A stretch of DNA of 64,000 nucleotides from Heterostelium album PN500 (GCF_000004825.1 NW_008805064.1:2046001-2110000); one strand, 5' to 3'. Numbered from the stretch's first letter, positions 22,401-34,014 are shown. A program made the numbers and translations. The notes: generated by a model not told the origin, from the sequence alone.

Positions 22401-25400
22401 GGAGGAAGATCAGCCACCAAGCTTCATTGTTGAAGAACCAAGAGCTAAAGTCGCAGTTTCATTCGGTAGCGTTGATACCCCTAATACTCCTCCAACCGGT
22501 AATGTTTCATCAAAACCTCAACAATCAGTCTTTGGAAATCCATCAACCTCAGTTTTTGGAGGTGCTCCCACAGCTTCTACATCTTCCGTTTTTGGTGGAT
22601 CTACTTCTGTCTTTGGCAGTCAAACTACTCCTGCATCCAATTCAACACCATCAACATCATCCGTTTTTGGAAGCAGTGGATCCTCTGTATTCGGAAACAA
22701 TCAACCAACACCCGCAGCCAACACATCTGTATTCACCCAAAACGCTCAACCAACAGTATTTGGTAGCACTTCTGCTTCAGTATTTGGAGCTAAGCCCGTC
22801 ACATCGGTATTTGGTAGCAGTCCAGCTTCCACAACACCTGCTGCCGCTTCAACATCATCGGTATTTGGTACAAATCCAACACCTTCTACCGCTCCAACAT
22901 CATCCGTATTTGGTGGCAGTCCAACTCCAACTAAACCAGCTGCCCCTACATCAGTGTTTGGCAATGCTCCTACATCATCTGTATTTGGTAACCCAACTCC
23001 ATCAACACCAGCTGCCCCTACATCAGTGTTTGGCACTGCTCCTACATCATCGGTATTTGGTAAACCAGCTGCTGCACCTACATCAGTATTTGGTAATCCA
23101 ACTCCAACAAAACCTGCTGCTGCACCTACATCGGTATTTGGTACAAGTCCAACAACACCATCTACCTCAGCATCATCAATATTTGGTAACCCAACTCCAT
23201 CAACACCCGCTGCACCAACATCAGTATTTGGTAACCCAACCTCACCAACACCTGCTGCAGCATCAACATCATCGGTATTTGGTAAAAGTCCAGCGACACC
23301 ATCTACTTCAGCAACATCTGTATTTGGAACACCAGTATCAACAGCAAATATCATGATCAACACCACACCAAAACCAACAATCTTGTACTCTCAATCAGAT
23401 GATGACATCGAAGAAAATAAAACAGCTTTTGGCGGTGCACCCTCTTCTGTTCTTGGAAAGCCAGTCACCTCTATCTTTGGAAGACCATCAACTCCTCAGA
23501 CGATCTCAATTTTCGGTGGTGACAACAAAGCAACAGAGCCATCCTCTGCTCCAACTTCTGTTTTCGGACCATCGGCCTTTGACAGACCAGCCAAGAAGCC
23601 AGTCGAACCAGTCACACCATTCCAACCTTCAAACGACGACGTCGATTCTCAGGCATCTCTATTCAACGGACCTCCACCTAAAGCTCAACCTACCCCTCAG
23701 TTTACTGAAACAAAGCAACCATCTCCACAGAATACATCTTCATTGTTTGGAAGTGATTTCTCATCTTCAATGACTGCTCCATCATCATCATCAAGTACAC
23801 AAAGCGATGATGACGATGACGATGATGATAATGTAAAGGAAGATACTACAACCATTTCTACACCAATAGTTTTAACGTCCTCATTCTCGTTTAAGCCAGC
23901 AACCTCAACAACAGAAGAGAGTAAACCAACTTCATCTGGTGGTCTTTGGTCAAACAACAGTGGATCAAGTTGGACATCATCATCATCACCATTTAGTGCA
24001 CCATCATCGACATCGACATCAGCATTCAATGCATTCGGATCATCGTTTGGAACTACTTCACAATCTATGTTTGTGCATCAACAACCAGCAGAAGATACTG
24101 AAAAGGTCAAAGCTGAAGAAGTAGAGAAAACAAAATTCTCTGATCCAAAGAAAGGTTATGTATTTGGATCTACTTTTGGTATGAATTTTATTATTTTTAT
24201 TTTTATTTTTTAAAATCCAATTTCATAAAATTAACAACAATATTTTTATTTACTAAAAAAAAGGTACAACTAAATCAGATGAAACAACTAAATTTGCTTC
24301 TCCTGTCGTCGCACCATCAAAAGAACAAAAACCACAAGTTAACACAGAGAAGATTGAAGAAAAGGGATCTGAGGTAGTTACAGAGGATAAACCTGTTGTT
24401 GAAGAGTCAAATAAGGTCGTTGAGATAGATGAAGAAATAGCCTCACCCGATACCACCACCACAACAACAACCAATAATGTAGTGTCTAATCCAGAGACAG
24501 CAAACACTACCGATGTCGAAGAGAACAAAGTTGAACAAGAGGTATCTTCCACTGATGTATTATCATCACAAAACGTTATTGTAGAATCAGATGATGATAT
24601 CGATACTCCAGAAACAACAACTACAGATGTATCATCGCACAATGTAACCGTAGAATCAGATGAGGAAATCGATACTCCAGAAACAACAACAACTACAGAG
24701 GTATCATCACATAATGTAACTGTTGAATCAGATGAAGATATCGATACTCCAGAGACAACTACCACTACAACCAACACTGAAGTGGGATCAATAGACAAAT
24801 CAAATATTGAACAAAGCACCAAGTTAGAACCAGAGGTACAACCACACAGTGTTATTGTTGAATCAGATGATGATATCGACACTCCAGAGACAACTACCAC
24901 AACCACAGACACACCATCACATAGTGTGACCGTAGAATCAGACGAGGAAATCGATACTCCAGAGACAACTACCACAACCAACACCGTTGAAGCTAACACC
25001 AATGTAGAGCCAGAGGTTATCACCACAGATATATCATCACACAATGTAACTGTTGAATCAGATGAAGATATCGATACTCCAGAGACAACTACCACTGGAG
25101 TGGAATCAAAAGTAGAAACAAATGTTGAAGAAAATATCAAATTGGAACCAGAGGTTCAACCACACAGTGTTACTGTTGAATCAGATGATGATATCGATAC
25201 TCCAGAGACTACCACTGTCAACACCAATGTTGAAGAATCATCCAGTACAACAGTTGTAGATCCATCTAGTATTGTTGCAACAACTGTCACTGTGGAATCA
25301 GACCAAGAAGAAGAAGATGACTCAGTCAACATAACAGAATCTAACGATTCCGGTGATTCACAAGCAAAAAAAGAAGAGAAACAAGTCGATCCTTATGACG

Positions 25401-25732
25401 AGTGTAAAGTTAAATTTGACCCATCGCTCTTTGTCAACACACCAGAGAAGAAACAAACCCTCCAATCGCCACACATTGGACTTGGATATGCACTCGGCGG
25501 ATTTTCATCGCAACTTCATATACACCAAAAAGATATGTCACATTCTCAAAACAAATCATTTACCGATGACAACACCGATAAAGATGAACCTACCAGCTCT
25601 GATCCATCATCGCTTTCATCCGATTATTTACCTACAGGTGAATTCAATCCATTTGTAAACTCTGGTTCAAACCTCCCAGAGACAAGTGGTGAATCGGAAG
25701 TGAATGGAAATACTGATTCCTCTTTAGAATAA
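16472..25732 (+). CDS. Large FG-repeat nucleoporin with RanBP2-type zinc fingers (Nup358/Nup153-like)
   Basis: Eight exons: 16472-16474 (only the ATG), 16555-16655, 16760-17092, 17191-17816, 17899-18835, 18908-19075, 19151-24178 and 24264-25732, about 2,887 residues. Residues 1-~780 are helical (YPEHLQFTLLYLDLLLLQEKYKE-type, TPR/solenoid-like). Five RanBP2-type zinc fingers of form W-x-C-x2-C ... N-x-C-x2-C (GQWKCACCETVNE) start near residues 974, 1220, 1338, 1445 and 1571, each within ~320-380-bp tandem repeats. LFGNPTP and SVFG repeats (to ~2,300) are FG-type, binding transport receptors in the nuclear pore. An acidic stretch lies at ~1730-1813. The last exon has seven copies of V-[TI]-V-E-S-D-x-x-I-D-T-P-E. 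No Ran-binding domain is visible. One extra C at 21438-21440 breaks the frame; the sister repeat near 21806 lacks it. With that base discounted the whole length is divisible by three. Confidence 0.88.
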
Positions 25733-25945
25733 CAATCATAATTAATTGTGACACCAACCAACAACCTAAAAATAAAACAAATTTCTCAAAAACATTTTTC
25801 TTTTTTTCTTTCATTTTTCTTTGAATTTTCGTCTGATTTGTATTAAGATCAAAACCAAATTAAACTCTTTTCTTTTTTTTTTTTTTTTGTTTAAAGTTAA
25901 TTAAAGTTTGATTAATTGTTGTAATATATTATTTATTTATTTAAA

Positions 25946-27226
25946 ATGGGAAAAAAAGGAGATAATAAAAAAGGAAGTAATAATAATAAAGTACATGATA
26001 GAAAAGTAAAGCAAGGTTTGAGGAAAAAAGCTGATAGATTAAAATATGGTGTATGTATTATTACTTTTAGTTAATATAATCTTTAATATTTGTTTGATAT
26101 CTATATCTAACTTGAAACATATATATATATATTATATATATAGGATGCAAAATGGAAACAATCATTCAATGCATTTTTAGAACAATTAGAACCACAAGGA
26201 TTCACAATTAAAGATGTTGCAGGTGATGGTAATTGTTTGTTTAGAGCGTTTGCTGATCAATTGGAAGATAATCCAGAGCAACACATGAAGTATCGTCAGA
26301 ACATTATTACATTCATCGAGAAAAACAAAGATATGTATGCACCGTTCATCGATGATGAAGAGGGTGAGACATTCGAAGACTACATAGCAGAGATGAGAAA
26401 GAATGCAAGTTGGGGTGGAAACATTGAGATTCAAGCGGCATCACTCATCTATCAGTGTAATATTACCATTCATCAGTTCAATCAGCCACGTTGGGAAATC
26501 ATCAATTATGTCGGTGACAAATATCGAATGATTCATCTCTCGTATCATAACGATGAGCATTACGCATCGGTTAGACCAACACGTCCACCATCGCTCAAAG
26601 ATAAACAACAACAGAAGGAAGACGGACCACCCAAACCCAATATGGAGGCGATGGGAAATACCTATCAAACCGATGCAAAGAACTACATTGACGATGTCAC
26701 CTATGAGATTATGAATGCTACTGGTGTCACCAGTACCAAGATGGTGAGAGAGGCACTCGACGATTGCGATGGCAATATTGAAGCAGCCATCGATTATCTC
26801 ATTGCACTGTCAGCAACCATAGATTTCGACAATGAGAATATTGATAATAATACAACTACTACAACTACCACCACAACTACTACAAGCAGTAGCAGTAATA
26901 AACCAAGCAAGGAATCAAAGAATCCATATAAAGAACAGGTTAAACTACAAAAACAACAACAACAACAGCAACAACAACAACAAAAAGAAGAAGCAAAACA
27001 TAATGGGTAAGATAATCAAACTATTTTTTCAAATTTATTGTATTAAATATTTATTATATTTTTTTTCATAATATCAATCAGCCACCAATCAAATTCTGAA
27101 AGAAAAAGACAACAAATGGCAGCAAAAGAAAAAGAAAACAACAACAAGCAAAGACAAAATCATAATATAGATAGAAACAGTATAGTGGATGACTCTACAG
27201 TTGATTTGGGAACACTTAGAATTTAA
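25946..27226 (+). CDS. OTU-domain deubiquitinase with UBA-like domain (OTUD3-like)
   Basis: Three exons, 25946-26050, 26144-27006 and 27082-27226, give 370 residues. The N terminus is a basic leader (KVKQGLRKKADRLKYG). The OTU domain follows at about residues 50-180: G-D-G-N-C-L-F-R with catalytic C66, WGGNIEIQAAS, and the histidine H174 in YHNDEHYASVRP. A UBA-like segment lies at about 218-263 (TKMVREALDDCDGNIEAAIDYLI). Thr, Gln and Lys/Asn-rich low-complexity tails follow. This order is that of OTUD3, a ubiquitin-specific cysteine protease. Only the final exon is Lys/Gln-rich with little constraint, but it closes cleanly (VDLGTLRI). Confidence 0.9.
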
Positions 27227-27621
27227 ACACACATAAAGTTTATAACTGAACTTTTAAAGTTTTATTAAATAAAACTACAAAAATTTTTTTTATTCATCGT
27301 TTAATCTCTTCATATATTGGTCATTTATATAAAAATAAAATGAATCGTAAAGTAGTATTGATTTTCAACAAAATATGTATACATATGAAAATTTTTGGGT
27401 ATTATAGTGTTTAAATGATTTTATTGTTATAAATATATATAAAGTTTTAAATAATATAGATTGAATTAGAGAAGTTAAAAGTAGAAATCGATAAATTTGG
27501 AAAAACCCGGGATCAATCCACGGCCCAAGTCCTCTAAGGCTTACTAATGGATCGTGTCAATACGTGACATGACTTCATTATCCACAGAGAGATTCATTCC
27601 AATATCTTCTTCTAGATTGTT
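27227..27621. other. Spacer with a GC-richer, possibly RNA-coding segment
   Basis: AT-rich except for about 27500-27600. On the minus strand that segment reads GTGGATTGATCCCGGGTTTT, resembling a Pol III B-box (GGTTCGANTCC) followed directly by a T5 terminator. No A-box or cloverleaf could be built, so it is not called a tRNA. It may be a decayed tRNA, a SINE-like piece or the 3' UTR of the adjoining LINE. Confidence 0.35.
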
Positions 27622-28020
27622 TTTTTTTTTTTTATAACTAAAGTGGTATACATGTTTTATTAAATGTTGTAATAAAAGGAAGGATTTACCATCAAGTTGT
27701 TTTTCATAGTCTATTTTTTTTCTTATTAGTTGTTGGTTGATTTAATTAATTAGTTAGTATGTTGGGAAGAGAGTTAATTTCATTTACTTGAATAGTTGGC
27801 AGGTGTTGGAGAGTTGTTTATTAATTTTCAAAATGAATTTGTTTAGGATGACTCTCACAATTAAAGAAATAATGTGTTGGTGGGTCAAGGTCATTTGCTG
27901 AACATAGTTTACAACTGTCTTGCTTGATGTATGCCATAATCTTGGGAAGAATCTGAATACTGTGTTTCTACCTCTGTGGTGTTTGATGGAGTTAAAGTAG
28001 TAAAATTTTAATAATAAATA
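27622..28020 (-). mobile_element. LINE (TRE-like non-LTR retrotransposon), 3' fragment with poly(A)
   Basis: On the minus strand a frame includes RGRNTVFRFFPRLWH, and in the next frame DSCKLCSANDLDPPTHYFF then NCE, a C-x2-C-x9-H-x4-C zinc finger like that closing the reverse-transcriptase ORF of many non-LTR elements. It then runs to an A-run (T-run on plus at 27622-27637) at its 3' end. The reading shifts frame and has stops, so it is a dead, 5'-truncated copy. It matches the fragment at 45641-46220, which opens at the same RGRNTVFRFF motif. It lies about 300 bp 3' of the tRNA-Thr gene, the side targeted by TRE3-type elements. Confidence 0.65.
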
Positions 28021-28328
28021 CAATTATAAAATCAATATAAAGAATAGTCATTTGATTCAAGTAGTATGTGATAAGAGAGATGCTAACAACAATAGCACAA
28101 GCACTAGATCCAATCATATTATTACAAACAATATACATCTAAATATATCGTTCCTTAAATTTTATAAGATAAAAAATGACTGTAAATAGAATTTTGAATT
28201 CAAGATTTTCAATGGGAAGCATTTATATCAATTAGGATAGATTTTAAAAACAGATTATTGGGAAGTTAATGTTAAAGAATTTTTAAATTTTTTATCCTTA
28301 CCGCATGCGTAATTTTTACTTTTATAAA

Positions 28329-28412
28329 GGCTCCAACGAGATTCGAACTCGTGACCCCTTCCTATCTCTTCCTTTACTAGGGAAGTACAATAACCAACTA
28401 TGCTATGGAGCC
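28329..28412 (-). tRNA. tRNA-Thr (anticodon AGT) with an 11-nt intron
   Basis: The minus strand folds as a cloverleaf: acceptor GGCTCCA/TGGAGCC, a weak D-arm with AGTTGGTT, anticodon stem CTTCC/GGAAG, T-arm ACGAG-TTCGAAT-CTCGT and a 5-nt variable loop GGGTC. Between the anticodon stem halves are 18 nt (CTAGTAAAGGAAGAGATA). A 7-nt loop with anticodon AGT plus an 11-nt intron one base 3' of the anticodon fits best. An intron-free fold would also place AGT as the anticodon but leaves an 8-nt loop and an overlong variable region. B-box GGTTCGAATC-type promoter is intact. Confidence 0.9.
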
Positions 28413-28783
28413 TTTGTTGAAAAATTTTGAAATTCCTTGTTTTTGTTTGATTTTCGTGCATTTTTAAAAATTCTTCTATTTATTAAATCATCTCAATTAT
28501 GAATATGAAGAATTTTTTTGTGAAATTGAGCATTTTTCTTTATTGTATTCATCAATTAATTAACAAAAATCTTTGTAAATCATCCGATGATTTAGGGGGT
28601 TTCTATTTATATATTAGAAAATTAAAGTTAGACAAATATTTAAAATTTCTTAGATGGAAAAGTGATTAATTATTATTGATACAAAAAGGTATAATAACTC
28701 TATTCTGTCCGTTGATCAGAGTCGTAGTTGTCTTTAATTTTAAACAAATTTTAATTTTTTCTTTTACTTTTGTTTTAGTTTAA
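28413..28783. other. Spacer between tRNA-Thr and the flavin monooxygenase
   Basis: AT-rich, no gene seen. A T/A-rich run lies before 28784, with TTTTAGTTTAA just upstream of the ATG. Confidence 0.6.
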
Positions 28784-30371
28784 ATGGAAGAAGTTAGTAA
28801 ATCAGTGGCAATTATAGGTGGAGGTTTCAGTGGAATATTCTCATTGAAAGAAGCATTGGAAAATAGATTATCTGCAACACTTTTCGAAAGAGAGAATGCA
28901 ATAGGTGGATTGTGGAATCCAGAGAGCGGTGCAATGTGGGACAATATGTGTACCAATATTTCATTTGTATCATCGATGATCTCAGACTACCCATGGACCT
29001 CGATTCCACCTGAACGAGAGTTTCCAACCAATCAACAGATCTTCAAGTATCTCTCAGACTATGCCAATCACTTTAAACTGTATGAAAACATCCAGTGCAA
29101 CGCAAAAGTAACCAAGGTCAGTCGTAATCATCAACAAGGTGGCTATCAAGTTGAATACATAAACTCTGCTACCGGTCAATCGATAAGTAAAGCGTTCGAC
29201 TTTGTCATTGTTGCCACTGGAATTCTGAGTAAGAAGTCGCCATCCAATATTGTTGGAATCGATCGATTCCAGGGTAGTGTAATACATTCGCGCGATTACA
29301 AATCAGTTGATCGGTATCTAGGTGGAAAACGTGTTGCCGTTGTTGGATCGGCATCGAGTGGTTGCGAGATATCGTCAGAACTGGTAAAGAGTGGCGTGGA
29401 GGTAGTTCACATTGGCAAGCGAACGATGTGGGTGCTCCCTCGACACATAAACGATCCGAAAACCAACAAGAGAATCCCATTGGATGTAAGCTACTTTACA
29501 AGAGAGTCGTTCCTCTCTCTTGCTACCCTCAAAGAGGAAGAGCTAGCAGCAGCACGTCGCAAAATGTTTGATAGTATCTGTGGACAGCTGTCGATTCCAT
29601 CGCTCTTCATTGAACCTGACCAACCATCGTTCCTGGCAATCTCCGATGACTACTGCAAGCAAGTTAGAGATGGTTGTTTGATATTCAAGAAAGCAAAGGT
29701 CGTTGAAATGACCAAAGATTCTCTGATACTGGACGATGGTAGCTTGGAACGAGTGGACGATGTCATTCTTTGTCAAGGTTACACAGTGGATCTATCTTTT
29801 CTTGAACAAGAGATCAAAGATGCCATACAATATATTGAAAGTGATACTATTCAACCTATAATAGCACACAAAGAAGTATTCTGTCCTTCTATGCCTGGTA
29901 TTGCATTTATTGGAATCTATAAGAGTGCTGATACTACTGTGTATGTAATCAACTGATTAATAATAACTATTTGCACTATTATTATTATTAATATTGAATT
30001 ATTAATTAATTTTAGGATGGAATTACAAGCACGTTGGGCAACAAAAGTATTCAGTGGTGCTATAAAACCTCCGACGGATGAAGAAATGAGAAAAGGTGTG
30101 GAAAACGAGTTAAAGATTAGAAACAAAGTACCACGACCACAAATACCTATTCTTTGCAGACTCTATTGCTGCTGCAGTACAAGCAATGCCAGATCTTAAA
30201 TCATTGTCCACATCAAATCCATCGCTCTACAAGATGTTGTATAGCAATGTAAACACGCCACTGATCTACCGATTATCGACCAACAATACTCAACATAATG
30301 ATAGAGCCATACAAATCATTGAAGAAATAGATAAATTATATTATCATCAACCTAATAAATCGAATCTTTAA
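28784..30371 (+). CDS. Flavin-containing monooxygenase
   Basis: Two exons, 28784-29940 and 30016-30371. Features are the FAD fold G12-G-G-F-S-G17 with E-R after the second strand and GGLWNP, the FMO signature F162-x-G-x3-H168-x3-Y172 (FQGSVIHSRDY), and the NADPH motif G188-S-A-S-S-G193. A late ATG-like segment (CQGYTVDLSFLEQEI) and PGIAFIGIYKSADTT follow. Such enzymes oxygenate N- or S-containing small molecules using NADPH. The C-terminal part changes frame at 30141-30143: PPTDEEMRKGVENELKIRNK reads in one frame and YLFFADSIAAAVQ, the family-typical continuation, in the next. One surplus base in the AAA at 30141 explains it. If real, the enzyme would lose about 75 C-terminal residues, so an error is more likely. 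Confidence 0.9.
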
Positions 30372-30761
30372 AGGAATGTAAATGTTTTTAATTTTATTTT
30401 AAAAACTAAAATATATTATCTAATTCGATCGAAATACAGGCAAACAAATTGTTTTTCCTTTTGGGTGTTTAATGCAATAAATCTTTCCTTCCAATAACAT
30501 TTCATTGAAAAAAAAAAAAAAATTGGTGACAAAAATAAAATGGTGGGTGAATTGTTTACCTACCCATTTTTTTTTAATAGAATAGATGATCAAAAAACCC
30601 AATAAAATCACAACCCATTTTTATTTTTAAATTTATTTTTTGACTTTTTTTTTTTTTTTTACAAGTGTTTTTATATAATTTTAAACCTCTTTTGTTTCTA
30701 TCATTTATCCAATCTTCAAATAAAGATATAATTAATTTTAACCTATATATATTATAAAACA
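30372..30761. other. Spacer before the LIM-type gene
   Basis: AT-rich with A-run 30507-30521, T-runs near 30567 and 30645-30660. No gene is seen; frames here are Phe/Lys runs. Confidence 0.6.
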
Positions 30762-31092
30762 ATGTCATCAAAGTGTCCAACTTGTACAAAGACAGTCTAT
30801 TTTGCCGAGAGACAAATGAAGGACGGTGTCGCTTATCACGGTGCTTGTTTACAAAAGGTTCTTAAAGAAACTAGAGTTCCATTAGTTGGTAGATACCCAG
30901 GAGATGAAGATAGAATTGGTATTGTATTATAAATCAGTGTAAGAGATGAGAGTTGAGTAGTTCAAGAGTGATTGATTGAGAGACGGATAGATTCTATTGA
31001 TTTTGTAAAACAGTTAAACTAACTAAATTTTTTGCAACATATTAGCTGGTCAACTCAATACCAACAAGACTGCCGCAAATACTAATTCATAA
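30762..31092 (+). CDS. Small LIM-type zinc protein
   Basis: Two exons, 30762-30918 and 31046-31092, give 67 residues; too short for ordinary ORF lists. The sequence MSSKCPTCTKTVYFAERQMK carries C-P-T-C followed by H and C (YHGACLQK) in the C-x2-C-x17-H-x2-C spacing of the first half of a LIM domain. It then reads RVPLVGRYPGDEDRI, and the second exon gives AGQLNTNKTAANTNS. The second LIM zinc module is absent. Donor GGTATTG and acceptor ATATTAG keep the frame; without splicing it would end after GIVL. Dictyostelids have several small LIM or half-LIM proteins bound to actin or signalling; the role here is inferred only. Confidence 0.8.
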
Positions 31093-31434
31093 TAATTCAA
31101 TAAACTGTATATAAAAAAAACAAATTTGTAAACATTTAAAATCCACAAGTCTTTTTTTTTTTTTTTTTAATTTATTATCATTAAATTTAAATAATATATT
31201 TAATTTATTTATTTCTACATTTATTGTAACTATTTAGTTACAATATTTGACTGGTATTACATGATTGTTTTATATTATCCGTGAATGATTTGATTGATTG
31301 TACATATATAACTTTGATTAAGTATTGGAAATGGTTGGTTGATTGAATTAAAGTTGTTGTGATATTAAATTATCTAAAAAAAATTTAGATAAAGTTGACT
31401 AATATTATTATGATTATTATATTTTGTTTGTTAA
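31093..31434. other. Convergent spacer
   Basis: AT-rich 3' region shared by the LIM-type gene and the minus-strand gene ending at 31435. It holds T-run 31152-31169. No gene is seen. Confidence 0.55.
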
Positions 31435-31851
31435 TTATTTTTTTAAAGTATTGGCAGAATAAAGGTCACTTAATAAAATTTCCAATTCCTCCTTTGAGAA
31501 ATCTTTCTTCTTTGAGAATGACTTGGCCCATGGGAAACTCTTCATACGCTTATCGATAGTTGGATGAATGATGTATCCATCTTCGTAGATGGTACAGCAG
31601 TAACGGTCTCCGCCACTAGTTGGCTCTTGTTGGTGGACACTACTATCAATTGACTTTAGTGGAGAGGTAAATGAATTGCTGGTTCCATTCTTGCCAATCA
31701 TTGCACCGGCACTGGCTGTCGAAGTTTTCCAGCAGGTAACCAAAAAGTTATCCAACTGAATTGGGTAGTAGAAACTATATTTGCTAGAACCAAAATTTCT
31801 AGAACATTCCAACTCCAAAGAACAAATTAACTCTTGTTGTGGCACCATCAT
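31435..31851 (-). CDS. Hypothetical protein, 138 residues
   Basis: Single exon on the minus strand starting MMVPQQELICSLELECSRNF. Base composition is coding-like (mixed codons, little low complexity). Features are a central Ser/Thr-rich linker, SGGDRYCCTIYEDGYIIHPT, and a basic, then acidic C terminus (KSFSKKKDFSKEELEILLSD). There is no signal peptide, membrane segment or known motif. Stop is followed by AT-rich 3' DNA. I do not recognise a family; the mixed composition and full ORF make it a probable real gene conserved among dictyostelids. Confidence 0.65.
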   Translation of the reverse strand: MMVPQQELICSLELECSRNFGSSKYSFYYPIQLDNFLVTCWKTSTASAGAMIGKNGTSNSFTSPLKSIDSSVHQQEPTSGGDRYCCTIYEDGYIIHPTIDKRMKSFPWAKSFSKKKDFSKEELEILLSDLYSANTLKK

Positions 31852-34014
31852 TTATTTTATTAAATAGATAAATAAATAAATATACAAAAAAATTGCGCAA
31901 ATATATAATAAATAGATAGATAAATTGAGATTATATATACAGATATAAATAATTAAATATTAAATGAAAGTGAATGGTTTTGTTGATGTTAAATAGCAAA
32001 TAGCAAATGGCAAGATGACAAAATGACAAATGACAAAATGTTATTATTAAAAATTAGATTGATGATATTAAATTTTATAAAAAGTATACTTTTTCTTAAT
32101 GATGCATAATGAAATGTTTTAAATTAGATGATGGATAATGAGATCTTTGATTTTGAGATTAAATGAAATGACTCTTTTCAAAAATAGTTGTAGAATGAAA
32201 TTTGAAAGCAATGAAATTAAACTATATTAATAAAAAAAAAGTGGTTCTTTGTCAAACAATTATGGATTAATTGTTTGTGGAAGTGGGAAGGTTTTAAACT
32301 AAACTGTGAAATGAATTAACAATGGAATATATTAGTTTATTTTTGTGATTAATTATGTGGAGGGTTTAAATTTATAATTTAATATTTATACAAAAAAGGA
32401 TTGATTGAATGTTTTGTTGGGTGTGTTAGATGAAAATTTTGGGGCTTAATTTTTGGTGGTTTTATGATCTGTCTGACTGATTAAAACGTGAGAACCACCC
32501 ATTAAAAAAAAATTGAAAAAAATATATGTGTGTGTGGAATGATTGTTTAAAAAGGAAGTTGTTAAACACACTCTCTAAATTATCGCTGTTCAAGAATAGA
32601 TGTTTGTTTTGTTATTAATGTTATATTTGCTTGTTAAAAAAAAAAAAAAGCAAATTGGGAGTTTTTAAAAAAAAAAAAAACAAAACAAATGATAAATAAA
32701 TAAATGAATGAATTGATCAATGATATAATGGTGACAGATTTTGAGGTAGGTGGTGTTAATTTTAATAGTCACTTTGTTAGGTTCCTGGGGCTGTGTGTTC
32801 CTTCATTTCTTGAAACTTATTAATTTTATTTATTTTTTTATTAAAAAAAAAACCAAACCTCATTTATGTCAGATTTTTTTATTTTTTTCTCTCCAGATAT
32901 TTATGTCTTTCTGGCAAAAAAAGGTATTTTTCACAAAAACAGTAAAAATTTCAAAAATTTCAAAGATTTGGTGACCATCAGCAATTGCACAGAATTATCA
33001 ATTTTTGTTTTTTTTTTTTTTTATAATTTTCATAAATCAATTTTTTCCTTTGAAAACTATTAGATTTTTTAATTTATTATTATCAAAATATTATATTTCT
33101 TTTGATTTTTCCTCACATGGATGAAAAAAAGATAATAATAATAAATAGTTTTTTTTTAATATTTAATATGGAAGTTGGAAAAGAATAAACTTATTTATCT
33201 ATCCACTCACACTTCTTTACCTTTGCTTTCATATTCAATAATTTTATGTTAATAAACAGTTTTTTTTTTTTCTTTCTTTATCACCTACATAGCGGAAATT
33301 ATCTTTGCATTGGCTGTTTCAGAAGGGTATTTACAAAACGGTAGATACAGCCAGCTGGTCAGATAGGCAAAAAGAGTTATTTTGGTAAAAGGTTATGAGC
33401 CTTATTTACTATTTCCTTTCACGATTATTTGGCTGATCACACATACACCACATCATTATGGTGATAAGGTGAGCTCAACTAATTTAACATTAACAAAAAA
33501 AAACAAATATAATGCAAACATCTAAATTTTGTTTAAAGAAAAAACTGCAAGGAAGGTTTAAAAAAAAAAGATAAGATGAGTTGATTGTTTTTTATTTTTT
33601 TTTGTCATCGATTAATGCAAAAGATGTTTTGGTTAATGGGCGACTGTTTAGACAAAAAAAAAAACGAGTCCTCAGACAAATGTTGGTATTAATTTTCGAG
33701 TTATCATCGAGTGCTGGCGACACAAAGAAACAAAGAAAACAAACTATTACGGAATTTCTTTTTGTCCTGTGTAGCCGAGCTTCTTTAATATTGAATAAAA
33801 TATTCTAAAATAATGATCAAAAGAGTTTTTATCTTTCACTATGACTAGATGTGTAATGATTGATTGCAGACACTTGTGATAAATATTTAATTAGTATCTG
33901 TTTTAAACTTCTTTATTATTATGATTAGTTAAATGAATTGAAAACAGTATGTTTATAAGTAAAACAATTTAAGGAAATCAATTATGTTTATTTTAAAGTA
34001 CATATAGCAATGAT
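31852..34014. other. Long gene-free AT-rich region
   Basis: About 2.1 kb with no convincing gene. It holds short repeats of (T)GACAAAATG/GCAAAT type at 31993-32040, A-runs at 32637-32649 and 32667-32681, and Phe/Lys-type random frames. One short island near 33290-33470 has mixed base composition and looks like a terminal exon (listed separately). The 75-codon frame at 33581-33808 has no support. Confidence 0.5.
33293..33388 (+). pseudogene. Exon-like fragment
   Basis: After a T-run and acceptor CTACATAG (AG at 33291-33292), 31 codons read RKLSLHWLFQKGIYKTVDTA and SWSDRQKELFW then TAA. Base make-up is mixed unlike its flanks. A second frame of the same bases also reads smoothly, so the evidence is weak. 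No upstream exon is found. Possibly the tail of a lost gene or a retroelement piece. Confidence 0.25.

Noticed and set aside
27490-27610. tRNA gene
   Set aside because: Only a B-box-like string and T-run; no cloverleaf.
28255-28461. 68-codon minus-strand frame
   Set aside because: It runs through the tRNA-Thr gene.
32750-33063. Two ~70-codon Phe/Lys-rich frames
   Set aside because: Chance open frames in T-rich DNA.
33581-33808. 75-codon ORF
   Set aside because: Random-looking composition in a gene desert with no splice or domain support.
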